Assembly: GCA_016700115.1 (NCBI GenBank)
Contig: CP064999.1
Coordinates: 124,001 to 188,000, forward strand
Direction of reading: 5' to 3'
Length of the DNA: 64,000 bases
Origin: Sphingobacteriales bacterium
GTDB taxonomy: Bacteria > Bacteroidota > Bacteroidia > Chitinophagales > UBA2359
The notes beneath the pieces were generated by a model, which was not told where the DNA came from, did no database searches, and worked only from the letters and a program-made list of their open reading frames with translations. Below, piece after piece: positions 1 through 9,700 of this stretch (the stretch's first letter is position 1; every line of letters starts with the position of its first letter). Position numbers and translations under genes: made by a program.

Positions 1-23
1 CGAAAAGGTAAAAATAATTCGCC

Positions 24-803
24 TTACCATTCAATTTTTTGCTTGTTCAAAAAAGCTGAAATGCCGCGTTTGCAATCATCAGTTGCCCTCGCAGTGGCAT
101 TCATTTCGGCAGCATAGCGGAGCGCTTCCCTCAATTGCATTCCCTGAACTTGTGCTATCATCTGTTTGGTCAGCCGTAGCGAATCTGCTGAAGTTTGTGA
201 GCAAAGGAATTGTGCAAAATCATAGACCAACTGATGAATTTCTTCTGCCGGTTTAACGTAGTTGATTAACCCGATTTTCAGCGCTTTATCAGCTTGGATA
301 AGTTCGCCCGACAACAAAAGTTCTTTAGCCTTGGTTTCTCCAATTTTGCGAAGCAGGAAAATCATCACTATGGCGGGTAAAAACCCAATCTTTACCTCTG
401 TATAACCAAACACTGATTCTGGGGTGGCAAAAACAAAATCGCAAATAGTTGCCAAGCCACAACCGCCGGCTATTGCAGGACCCTCGACTTGTGCAATCAC
501 CACTTTGGGCAAAGTATATACCATTTCGAATAGGATGGCAAGTTCAGAAGAATCCCGAAAATTGTCTTCATAAGTGTTGTTTTGCAGTTGTTGCAAAGCC
601 CCTAAATCTGCACCTGCGCTAAAAGCCATTCCTTTTGCATTCAGCACAATTACCTTTACATTCGTGTCATTTGAAGCTTCGGTAAAGGCCGCTTTCAAGT
701 CGCTCACTAATTCGGCGCTAAATGCATTTCGTTTTTCAGGGCGGTTTAAGGTGATGTATCCTATCCGGTTTTCGACTTGATATTCGATTGTGGTGAAAGT
801 CAT
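24..803 (-). CDS. Enoyl-CoA hydratase/isomerase family protein
   Basis: A 259-residue crotonase-fold protein, the usual length for this family. The first oxyanion-hole segment AGADLGAL lies near residue 65 and the second, AGGCGLATICDF, near residue 112. It is followed by FGYTEVKIGFLPA, the region that holds a catalytic acid in hydratases. The family hydrates or isomerises enoyl-CoA thioesters, for example in beta-oxidation or branched-chain amino-acid breakdown; the exact substrate cannot be read from sequence. It starts at an ATG at 803, with no co-directional neighbour close by, and the MgtC-like gene diverges from it. Family assignment is firm; pathway is inference. Confidence 0.9.
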   Translation of the reverse strand: MTFTTIEYQVENRIGYITLNRPEKRNAFSAELVSDLKAAFTEASNDTNVKVIVLNAKGMAFSAGADLGALQQLQNNTYEDNFRDSSELAILFEMVYTLPKVVIAQVEGPAIAGGCGLATICDFVFATPESVFGYTEVKIGFLPAIVMIFLLRKIGETKAKELLLSGELIQADKALKIGLINYVKPAEEIHQLVYDFAQFLCSQTSADSLRLTKQMIAQVQGMQLREALRYAAEMNATARATDDCKRGISAFLNKQKIEW

Positions 804-885
804 AAATTCGCAGTTTTGGGTTTATATTCCGGCAATAATAACATAAATCCGGATGGACAACAACTGTTTTAGCAAATAATCTTTG

Positions 886-893
886 CACCTTTG
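886..893 (+). promoter_or_regulatory. Possible -7 element before the MgtC-like gene
   Basis: CACCTTTG matches the Bacteroidota -7 consensus TAnnTTTG at all but one fixed position, and a weak CTG lies 19 bp upstream at 864-866. If used, transcription would start just before 912. That would make the upstream TTG at 891 part of the promoter and not a start codon. Weak match. Confidence 0.35.
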
Positions 894-911
894 CAAAAAA
901 CAAAAGTGGGT

Positions 912-1550
912 ATGTTAGAACTTTTACAAGAAGATGTTATCAAGCTGTTTATTGCCATTGCCATAGGTGCTGCAATTGGAGCCGAGCGCGAGTATAAAGA
1001 CAAATCGGCTGGATTCAGAACCATCACGCTGATCAGTTTCGCCTCTTGTCTTTTTACAATTCTGTCTTCAAAAATAGGTCCACCCAATGTACCCGACCGG
1101 ATAGCCGCAAATATTGTTACCGGTATCGGGTTTTTAGGTGCCGGCGCAATTTTCAAAGCTGATAACCGAATTGGAGGACTGACTACCGCAGCTACAATCT
1201 GGGTTTCGGCTGCAATGGGCATGTGCGTCGGCAGTGGTAATATACTATTAGCCTTTGAAGCACTTGGGCTGATTATGATTATCCTGTTGATATTTTGGTA
1301 TATAGAAATTATTATTGACAATGCTGCCGAAACAAATACCTATAAAATCACCTGCCAAAAAACGGATGAAGTTTTAATTATCTGCCACGATTTGCTGCAA
1401 AAACACAAAATCAAGGTGATTGATTACAAACTGCAGCGCTTTGAACATTTTTATGTCATGACCTTTACAACCAAAGGCAGAAAGGAAAACCACCGCAATT
1501 TTGTTCAAAATATGATTAACGAAGAAAGTGTAAAGGAGTTTGAGTATTAA
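912..1550 (+). CDS. MgtC/SapB family membrane protein
   Basis: 212 residues from the ATG at 912. A TTG at 891 would add seven residues but overlaps a promoter-like element. The N-terminal two thirds are hydrophobic membrane segments with the MgtC signature: AIGAAIGAEREYKDKSAGFR near residue 20, then RIAANIVTGIGFLGAGAIFK. The polar C-terminal ~70 residues resemble the small ACT-like domain of MgtC proteins. MgtC in Salmonella is linked to survival in low magnesium and to control of the F-type ATPase; housekeeping homologues are poorly characterised, so the role here is unknown. Transcribed away from the enoyl-CoA hydratase. Confidence 0.85.
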   Translation: MLELLQEDVIKLFIAIAIGAAIGAEREYKDKSAGFRTITLISFASCLFTILSSKIGPPNVPDRIAANIVTGIGFLGAGAIFKADNRIGGLTTAATIWVSAAMGMCVGSGNILLAFEALGLIMIILLIFWYIEIIIDNAAETNTYKITCQKTDEVLIICHDLLQKHKIKVIDYKLQRFEHFYVMTFTTKGRKENHRNFVQNMINEESVKEFEY

Positions 1551-1732
1551 CCCTTTTTCTTGGTTTTTTATCAAAATAACGGCAGCATACTATAATTGCC
1601 ATCGCCTTATTTGTCATTTTAACAGCCGCTCCTTTTTATCAAATCGGCCTGCTGCAAAAAATGTCAAATCACATATCGGTTTGTTCTGCACTGGTAATTA
1701 TTTTTATTTTTTTTAAAAAACAGAAAATATTT

Positions 1733-1763
1733 ATTGTTTATCAATAAATAAGCACTATGTTTG
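1733..1763 (+). promoter_or_regulatory. Bacteroidota-type promoter
   Basis: ATTG at 1733-1736, a 19-bp spacer, then TATGTTTG at 1756-1763 match the -33 and -7 elements recognised by the primary sigma factor of Bacteroidota. The predicted transcript begins about 25 nt before the ATG at 1794. This rules out the in-frame TTG at 1761, which lies inside the -7 element, as the start codon. Confidence 0.7.
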
Positions 1764-1793
1764 CATCATAATTTAAACTTCAAAAGTTATATT

Positions 1794-2279
1794 ATGAAAA
1801 GAATTCCAATAATTTTTCTTCAGGCAGTTGTCATAATAACCGGCATCGCCGCCCTAACCTTTATGCTATGGGAGCCTCATATTGAAGGCAGAAATATTGA
1901 TTCTACACTTTTTGAGATTTACTTCAAAGACCCATTTCTGATTTATGTGTATATCGCTTCAATGTCTTTTTTTGGGGGGTTGTATCAGGTATTTAAACTG
2001 CTGCGCTATATCGGACAAAACAACTTATTTACCCAAAATTCTTTGAGCGCTTTGCGGACAATTAAGCACTGTGCAATAGCCCTAATTACCTTTGTATTAG
2101 GAGCAGAAGCCTACTTTTTCATAGTTCAGTCAAATAAGGGAGAGGATATAGCAGGTGGTGTTATGATAGGTTTTTTCATGATTTTTATTGCTCTTATCAT
2201 TGCTACAATGGTAACCTTGTTTGAAAAAATATTACAAAATGCGGTAGAAATGAAATCAGAAAATGACTTAACCATTTAA
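1794..2279 (+). CDS. DUF2975-type four-helix membrane protein
   Basis: 161 residues with about four membrane segments: near residues 5-25, a second after FKDPFLIYVYI, a third at CAIALITFVLGAEAYFFIV, a fourth at GGVMIGFFMIFIALIIATMV. The N-terminal hydrophobic helix, the central YQVFKLLRYI stretch and the close coupling to a small HTH gene 3 bp downstream are typical of DUF2975 proteins. These are widely paired with YozG-like Cro/C1 regulators. The function is not established; the pair probably forms a membrane-linked regulatory unit (inference). The start is fixed by the promoter at 1733-1763. Confidence 0.75.
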   Translation: MKRIPIIFLQAVVIITGIAALTFMLWEPHIEGRNIDSTLFEIYFKDPFLIYVYIASMSFFGGLYQVFKLLRYIGQNNLFTQNSLSALRTIKHCAIALITFVLGAEAYFFIVQSNKGEDIAGGVMIGFFMIFIALIIATMVTLFEKILQNAVEMKSENDLTI

Positions 2280-2282
2280 GAG

Positions 2283-2510
2283 ATGCCAATTATAGTAAAC
2301 TTAGATGTGATGATGGCAAAACGTAAAATTTCTCTGAATGAACTTTCAGAAAAAGTGGATTTAACCTTATCTAATCTTTCCATCTTGAAAACGGGAAAAG
2401 CAAAAGCTATTCGATTCAGCACTTTAGAATCAATTTGCAAAGCATTAGACTGCCAACCGGGGGATATTCTGGAGTATGTAAGTGAGGATGAAAAAACAAC
2501 AAACCGGTAA
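2283..2510 (+). CDS. YozG-like HTH transcriptional regulator
   Basis: A 75-residue Cro/C1-type helix-turn-helix protein. Residues 5-66 show the domain: VNLDVMMAKRKISLNELSEK (first helices), VDLTLSNLSILKTGKAKAIR (recognition region), and FSTLESICKALDCQPGDILE, a hallmark of the YozG/HTH_26 group. It begins 3 bp after the stop of the DUF2975 gene, so the two are almost certainly co-transcribed and translationally coupled. It probably controls its own operon; targets are unknown. Confidence 0.85.
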   Translation: MPIIVNLDVMMAKRKISLNELSEKVDLTLSNLSILKTGKAKAIRFSTLESICKALDCQPGDILEYVSEDEKTTNR

Positions 2511-2555
2511 TATTGGAAACCATAATACACATCTCTAACTTCAACTATTCATAAT

Positions 2556-3539
2556 ATGAAAAAAATTTTACTTGCCGCCTTATTTCTGCTGCTAATAGTA
2601 AGCGGACTTATTTACCGTAAAAACTATATCCTGCAAAAAGAAATTGCAAAAGCAAATGCCGAGTTTAACAACTATACTCCCCCCAAAATTTCTGACTGGG
2701 GAACTGTTGATTCTGTTTTCTTTACCCCACTCATTGACTGGCACGCGGAATCTGCTGATTTAAAAACAGAGGCGGGTGTCAGCTATTTAATCAAAGCAGG
2801 CAATCGCACAATTTTATTTGACCTGGGGTATAATCCCGATGAGCAGGAGCCATCCCCATTAATGCACAACATGCAAAAATTGGGTGTGTCAATAGATGAC
2901 ATAGATATGATTTTTATATCGCATAACCACTTTGACCATGTAGGTGGAATTAAATGGATGAAAAACAACACATTCTCACTCGGAAACACACAAATTGAAT
3001 TGGGTAATAAAAGAATTTTCACACCCATTGACATGACCTATCCGGGACAACAACCTATCAATACTCAAATACCACAGTTACTGGATTCGGGAATTGCCAC
3101 TATCGGTGCCATACCTGCAGAACTTATTATCGGCAGAATAGAAGAGCAGGCGTTAGCCATTAACATTAAAGACAAGGGCATACTGCTTATTGTAGGCTGT
3201 AGTCATCAAACCATTCCCAAGATTATCAAACGAACAAAAGATATTTTCTCCGAACCTATTTATGCCATAGTTGGCGGGCTTCATTTCCCGATTCCGGAAG
3301 GCAGGCTTAAAATGATGGGAGGTCTTATTGACGCACAACGCATAGGCTCAGGCAATGGGCCATTTGACCAACTTACCCAAAAGGATGTAGATGACAACAT
3401 CAAAATGATCAAAGACCAAAACATTCAACTTATAGGTGTCGGAGGACACGACAGCAGCGATGAGGTAATCGCGCAATTTGAGAGGGAGTTCGGAGATGCT
3501 TACCGATATGTAAAGGTTGGAAAACAAATAGTGTTTTAA
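2556..3539 (+). CDS. Exported MBL-fold metal-dependent hydrolase
   Basis: 327 residues. Residues 1-22 form a hydrophobic signal peptide or anchor followed by a lysine/glutamate-rich stretch, so the enzyme is probably periplasmic or membrane-tethered. The metallo-beta-lactamase motif HNHFDH is at residues 123-128. Further metal-ligand motifs are GCSH near 220, GGLHFP near 240 and GHD near the C-terminus. The order resembles the subgroup annotated as 7,8-dihydropterin-6-yl-methyl-aminobenzene phosphate synthase-like, but the substrate cannot be inferred. It lies 45 bp after the HTH gene and may share its transcript. Confidence 0.8.
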   Translation: MKKILLAALFLLLIVSGLIYRKNYILQKEIAKANAEFNNYTPPKISDWGTVDSVFFTPLIDWHAESADLKTEAGVSYLIKAGNRTILFDLGYNPDEQEPSPLMHNMQKLGVSIDDIDMIFISHNHFDHVGGIKWMKNNTFSLGNTQIELGNKRIFTPIDMTYPGQQPINTQIPQLLDSGIATIGAIPAELIIGRIEEQALAINIKDKGILLIVGCSHQTIPKIIKRTKDIFSEPIYAIVGGLHFPIPEGRLKMMGGLIDAQRIGSGNGPFDQLTQKDVDDNIKMIKDQNIQLIGVGGHDSSDEVIAQFEREFGDAYRYVKVGKQIVF

Positions 3540-3742
3540 CCTGCGAAGAAAGCACCGCAAACCACCATATTGGATAACTTTTGCACAACTTCTTTTTTTC
3601 AGTTCATCGTACTAAAATCATTGTTCATTCTCAGGAGATTGAAAAAATCAGCATAACTACGCCAACCTCCTTGAGTTGTCCGTTGTATGCAATTTATATA
3701 CTCAACTACCTAAATTGCTTTGCTGCTATCCTTTTGGGATAA

Positions 3743-6700
3743 TTATTGTCCCAGATTGAAGCTAACTCGGATCCCACCTCTGGTATTTGTAATCGGGAAA
3801 GAGGCAGAGGTTGCCGGGATGTTTCGTGTTCGGTCGTAAAACAGAGTTATTCTAAGCCGTTCGCTTACTACATAATCTATGGATGGAGCAATTCTGATGG
3901 TTTTCATTCCGCTTGTCGGCTCACCCACGTTTTGGTCTAAGCGATAGTTCATCGTAACATTGTTGCGATAGGACACATCGGTATTAAATACCAGGTCGTT
4001 TTCAAGGTCAAGGGCTTTCCCTCTAAACTTAATGAATTTCATTTTTAGCCCTTTCAATCGGTAACCCAATCCAATAGTAAATTCTTCTGAACGCTGTTCG
4101 CTAAGTTGATAATCCTGAAAACTCATGCCCAACATGCGCGACCGTTTGTAATCAAACCTTGTAGAAAGACCATTTACCCAGGTCGCGTCTATTCCAATCA
4201 GCGGCGATAACTGTTCGGAAATTATCACCTGCGGAATTCGGTAATAAGAGAAGAAGTTACCGGTAAGTGTATCCAGGTCGCTTAGACCCGCTATACGCAA
4301 TCTTTCGGAAATAAGATAATCCACGATGTTTTGGTCATTGGGCAACAGCATGGCATCTGAATAATACCGGTCGTCAAAATTGAGGTTGTTTTGGTAATTG
4401 TTTACGCTCAACGTAGAAGTATAGCCATGAGTAATGTTAAAAGTTGCAAATACCTTTTTCATGGCCGGCAATTTATTCAAACCGTTGTAGGTAAGCCGCC
4501 AGTTTGGTAGCGGTAACAGGTTCAGTCCGTTAAGATTGGCTTTGCGGGCATCTTTGCCCGAAAAAGCAGCGAGGAAGGCAGGCAACAATACATCTTGAGA
4601 ATATGGCCCGTAGCCTTCTGCATAATTTAATAAAGTAGTATCATTCAATAAATCGCGATAAGGACCCAGAGTTACACCCGGATTATAGGTTTCAAACTGT
4701 TCTTTGAAGCGTTGTGAAAATATTTCCCTGTATTCCTGAAACTGAAGAAAAGTGGTAGAAACAGCTATGCTGTCGCTTTTCCGAATTTTGTCAAACATAG
4801 TGGGCAGTGTGAAATAAGAAATAGTATAGCTGCCGGTATATATTTTTGACAAGTGCATGAACTGATTGTTCGTTTCATCTAATTTATAAAACTCGGAATG
4901 TTGATTGTTGTGAGTGAGGTCTAAATTTAAGTCAATTCTTAAATCGGTAAAGGGTTCGAGGTTGGCCTTGATATTCAGGGTTTTATTTGAAGATTGACGC
5001 ACCTGATCATTCACATACCGGTTAGCAACCAATAAGCTATCATCTGCCATCCATTCTAACCAGTTTTTCAATTCAGGTTGGTCGCCCAATATAAAATCCC
5101 ATCCTGGTCGTGGGCCGTCTTCCCAATTCATTCCCAGATTTCTGGGTATTCGGTTAAATCCCGGTACAACGGTTTCGTTTCGTTCACTATAAGTAATTGA
5201 TGCCCGCCTCAACATCAATAAAGGCCGAAGTATGACTCTTGCCGCATTGCTTACCCCACCTGAAGAGGCAGTTTTAGTTTTAGATGACTTATCATTACTT
5301 TTGGGTTGCGCAGATTTGGGTTGAGGCTTTTTAGTATTGCTTTTAGGAGCATTGATGTCCTTAATAAAAGGAATGCTGGAATATAGCTTAACGAAGTTGA
5401 GTTCTCCGTTCAACTGGATATTTCTTCCGTTACCAAAAATATTGCCTAAAGTATCTGCCATGGCTATCGGACTTGCCTGCCAATAGTAGGTACTGCCGTA
5501 TCGGGCACGCACCTGTGTCCAACTCAAAAATGGAATTTTGTCTAACGGCAGGTTATAGTTTATATTGGCTGCCTGATTATAAGTTCTGGTGCGTCCCAAC
5601 CTTTTAATATTCGTCCAAAGGGTGTCCTTTGGTGTTTTCCCGATTTGCGGCTCATCAATCACCGAGGTATTGTTTGCCGTAAAATCGGCAGTGATAGAAC
5701 GTGTCGGGTTGTAAGTAACGCCATAGATTCGATCCCATGTAAACAATTTGTCGTAACAGGCAGGCAGCAACAAGGTTTCTCCTACTACCGGTCTGAGTTG
5801 TAAAATATTTACCTGCCGGTTAATGTTATTTCTGAAAGATACAGTGCTTGGTATGATATTAAAGTTAAAGTCTTTGAACAGCTTCAGATAATTGCTGTTT
5901 GATTTGATCAGTCCTTTGAGTGGAGACCAATAGATGGGGCGGGCAGTGTAGGCATAACTGATACTTCCTCTGTGGCGCTTATCGGTTTGGCTTTCGATGA
6001 CCGGATCGCTCAATTCAGTTTCTGTATAGGCATAGGTAAATGACAGGTTTTCAACATCATAAGGCATCGGAGCGCGGTTGCTGTTGGTGCGTTCTTTTCT
6101 CAGATTAGTAACATTGATGCTCTTTATGCCTGTGCTGGTCTGCCGGTTTTTTCGGGCAATGCGAGCACTATCTGCACCATATAAGTTTTCTATTTCCTGA
6201 ATATTTCTTTTGGTCAAGATGTCAGTATCATAGGGGTCATATTGAGGAGTACTGATGGTTTGGGAAATACCGGCATAAACCGGAATACGGATAGCTGCAT
6301 TTTTTGGAAGAAGTTTACCCATTTCAAGGGTGGCTGAGGCATCATATTGATATAGCAAATCGCGATATCGCTCATTTGCCTTTTGTTCCAAAGTGCCGAA
6401 ATTAGGTGTGTGCATACTACCGGAAACCGTGATATTTCCCAAGTCTGCCAGTTTTACATCCATTCGTGCCAGGGCTGCCCAACCTGCAGTTTGGTCAAAG
6501 TCTGAAAGTCGCAATTCATTAAACCAGACTTCGGCACATTTAGGCATTCCATCGTCGGTTGTTTCATTTAAAATCGTGCGTTTGGGATTTCTTACGCCTA
6601 ACATAATTTGTTTGACCCGTCCAATATCGGGACTACCAACTACCGTTATTTTTGCCCATACTGTATCGCCGTTCGTTTTCCAGACAATAGGCACTTTCTT

Positions 6701-9700
6701 AACCCAAGGCTTGTCTGTCCGGGTATTGGGGGTAAAGTTGCGCTCAATTTTAGCTTCAACCAAATCCTGTATTCTAAGGTCTAATTCATTGTCTTCCGGC
6801 CATATCCAATATCGGTCAGAATCCCCACATTCGGTCGGAGTCGGGTAAAGCGCGCTGAATATATCCCTGTTTTCGCTTGATGTAACCTGAAGGGGGATTT
6901 CATACTCATAGTAGTTATTTTGAAAATCGTCCCCAATTCTGATAAAAGCGCTGATTTCACCATCTTCAATAGGGTTACATGCGCCAAATGTGGAGAGAGA
7001 TTCGGCATGGATAAACATTTTCAGCCTTTTGAACTGCCGAAAATCCATATCTATACCCCTGAATATACCTCTTGCATAACCATCCTGCAAATCTCCCACC
7101 TGAAGGACAGAAGATTGCTCGTTTTGAAGCAGGTTAGCCACTGCTGTTCCGGCTGTAATTTCGCGGTTAATACATGGAGGAATACGGTAAGGAACAGGTT
7201 GTTGTGCCGAATTTTCTTCAATACTTGCCGAAGTCAGATTGAAGAAAGTTGAGGGATCTAAGTCGTTAGGAATATATTCACCTTCTTCGACAATCAAGGG
7301 TTCATAACGGCGCCAGGTATTTCTTACCATGTTAAATCTTGCCATCCGGCAGATGACCGGTTCTTCAAAACCGGTGAGAAACAAGCGCATAAATTCTATG
7401 TTGCGAAGATTAACGCTCCCTACTTTTTCGGTGTACTCATTGATGGGAATTCTGAAATAGTACCATCTTACTGTGGTATCAGACGGAACACCCGGAACAT
7501 CTCTAAGACGGGTGTCAATATATTGTACCAGATAGTCCTGACCGATAACCATTTGGTCGGAAGGCTTCAGATTGATGCGATACTGAAAATATTCTTCCGA
7601 ATCATTCATTGTATAGTCGCGGTTCAAGTCCTCCATTTCCGGGAAATTGGTGCCTGAATTGGTAAATCCGCTGGTTTCTGCCTGTGCCGGTGAATTCCCC
7701 TCAGGTCCGTTAAAATCTTTGTATCGGTCTGTTATTGAATTGGTTGGAATTACATCATAGTAAGTATCCCTGAAATGCCTGAAGTTGTCGCTGCTCGGGT
7801 CGGCAAGTAATTTTGCATAGGCATCGGGATTCAGAATAGCCGAAACATCTCCCAAAAAATCGCCAAACTTAGCTACTTCGGAAGTATCATTCAGTCCATC
7901 AAATCCAACATCCTGGGTTTCTCTAACATCGGGGTTGTTGTCAAATGCAAATGTAACAGGACGGGTTTTTGAAACCACACCCCAGTTTGTTTCATCCAAA
8001 TTGACGGTCTGTAAAAGGGCATTTTCATAAAACTGCCTTCCATCTTTTAACACATCTTCGGATACATTTCCAAGTTGCAAATACAACTCACCCTGATTGG
8101 TTTTTTCTGTAATGAATGGGTCTAAAAGCCAAAATTCAATGAACTCCACATTTGCCCGTTCAAAATTTTTGAAAGGGCTGTCGCGCATAATTCCCCCCCA
8201 ACGGGTTTTAGGCTCCAACAGTTTTCCGTCAGGAGCGATTCCCGCAGAAATGCCCGGTCTGCCGGTAGTTTCGTAATTATAGGGGCCGCGCTCTTCGGGG
8301 AAGAAAGCAATATCGAGCGGTCGCATCACGACTTGTCCGGTAAAGCTTTGGGTATTTGGAAAAATATCTGTTTCTAAGATAGGATAGGTATAATAATCAA
8401 AAGGCTGGTCAACACCCCCGGTTGTTCGTCCAAACACATTATCTACCTGATACCAGGCTATTTTTGCACGGTTAAAGCCGTAAGACAGATCGTTAACATA
8501 TTCTGCCTCCGGAAACAGAATATTGCCGGATTGGTCCGGAGAAAACTTTGGTGCACTTGATAAAGTCCAGGCAGTATAGGGAAACTTAAGGTCATATTGG
8601 GTTCTGCTTCCTTCAAAATCATCTACATAAACTGTTCCATTTTCGTCCACATTAATGCCTCTTGCATGGCCGGGTAAAAATCCGGCTCCTTCGGCATTAA
8701 ATGAAATAGAAGAAGGTTCTTTGGTGCTATATAGCGGGAGTTTGTCGAGTGCCTTGGTCAGCCATGGAGCCGGTGCAAAATAATTGGCATCTAATCCCAC
8801 CATCGAGTTGGCAATCGGGTCGTTGCCATAGTCCACTTTTTGAGTAAACGGCCTTTCTGACAGTCTCACAAAGGTGCCCCCGATATTAAAATCCCGATGA
8901 ATTTTGTAATCTAATCTGGTTCCGAGAAAAGTGCGTTGTTGTAATCCAAACGTGCCATTATCTTCAAAATTCACATTGACTGGCACACCGGAATTGATGA
9001 TGGCATCGTTAATGATAATCAACCTGCCGAGATTGTAATTCACCTCATAATCTACCCCTTCTGTTAAAATCATTCCTCCGGCAGTTACCCTTACTGATCC
9101 TTTTGGGATATTAAATGCGCCCAAAGCAATTTCTGAGGTAACCGAAGATTTGTAAGTTCCTTTGATAAAATAACGATTCAACTCCGGAAACATGGACGCA
9201 ATTACGCGGGTAGAGTCATAAAGATAGTTATACACATATCTTTTAGCGATTTCCGGATTTACATTCTGTTCTTCAAATTTGTTCTGGAGGTTTTGTCCAA
9301 AAGGCTCCAATACCGGAAAATATACTTTCCCGGTTCGGGTATTAATAGTTCCAAACCTGAGCGCATTATTGGATATATTGCCCTGTCCTCCTTGCTGGGT
9401 TTGCATGCCCATACCGGTATTCATTCCGCCCGTTGTGGTAGCAGATTGAATGGGCGGGGCTGCTCCAAAACCCGGTTTAGCATCAATAAAGTCAAAGCAA
9501 CAATTGCCATACGGCTCATTGCTGGCATTGGTCTGATCCAAGTTCATCAGGGCAATTAAAGGAACTCCTTTAATGCCATCTCCTTCCGGGATATAGCGAA
9601 TGTCTCCTTTTCCGGGCACTTCGTAATATACATCGAGTCTGAAATCCTGGGGTTGAATTTGATAAGCGCCAAGCGCATAGACATTTTTCATCATCAGCTC

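Noticed and set aside
1761..1793. TTG start at 1761 for the DUF2975 gene
   Set aside because: The codon lies inside the -7 promoter element; the ATG at 1794 fits the signal and family length.
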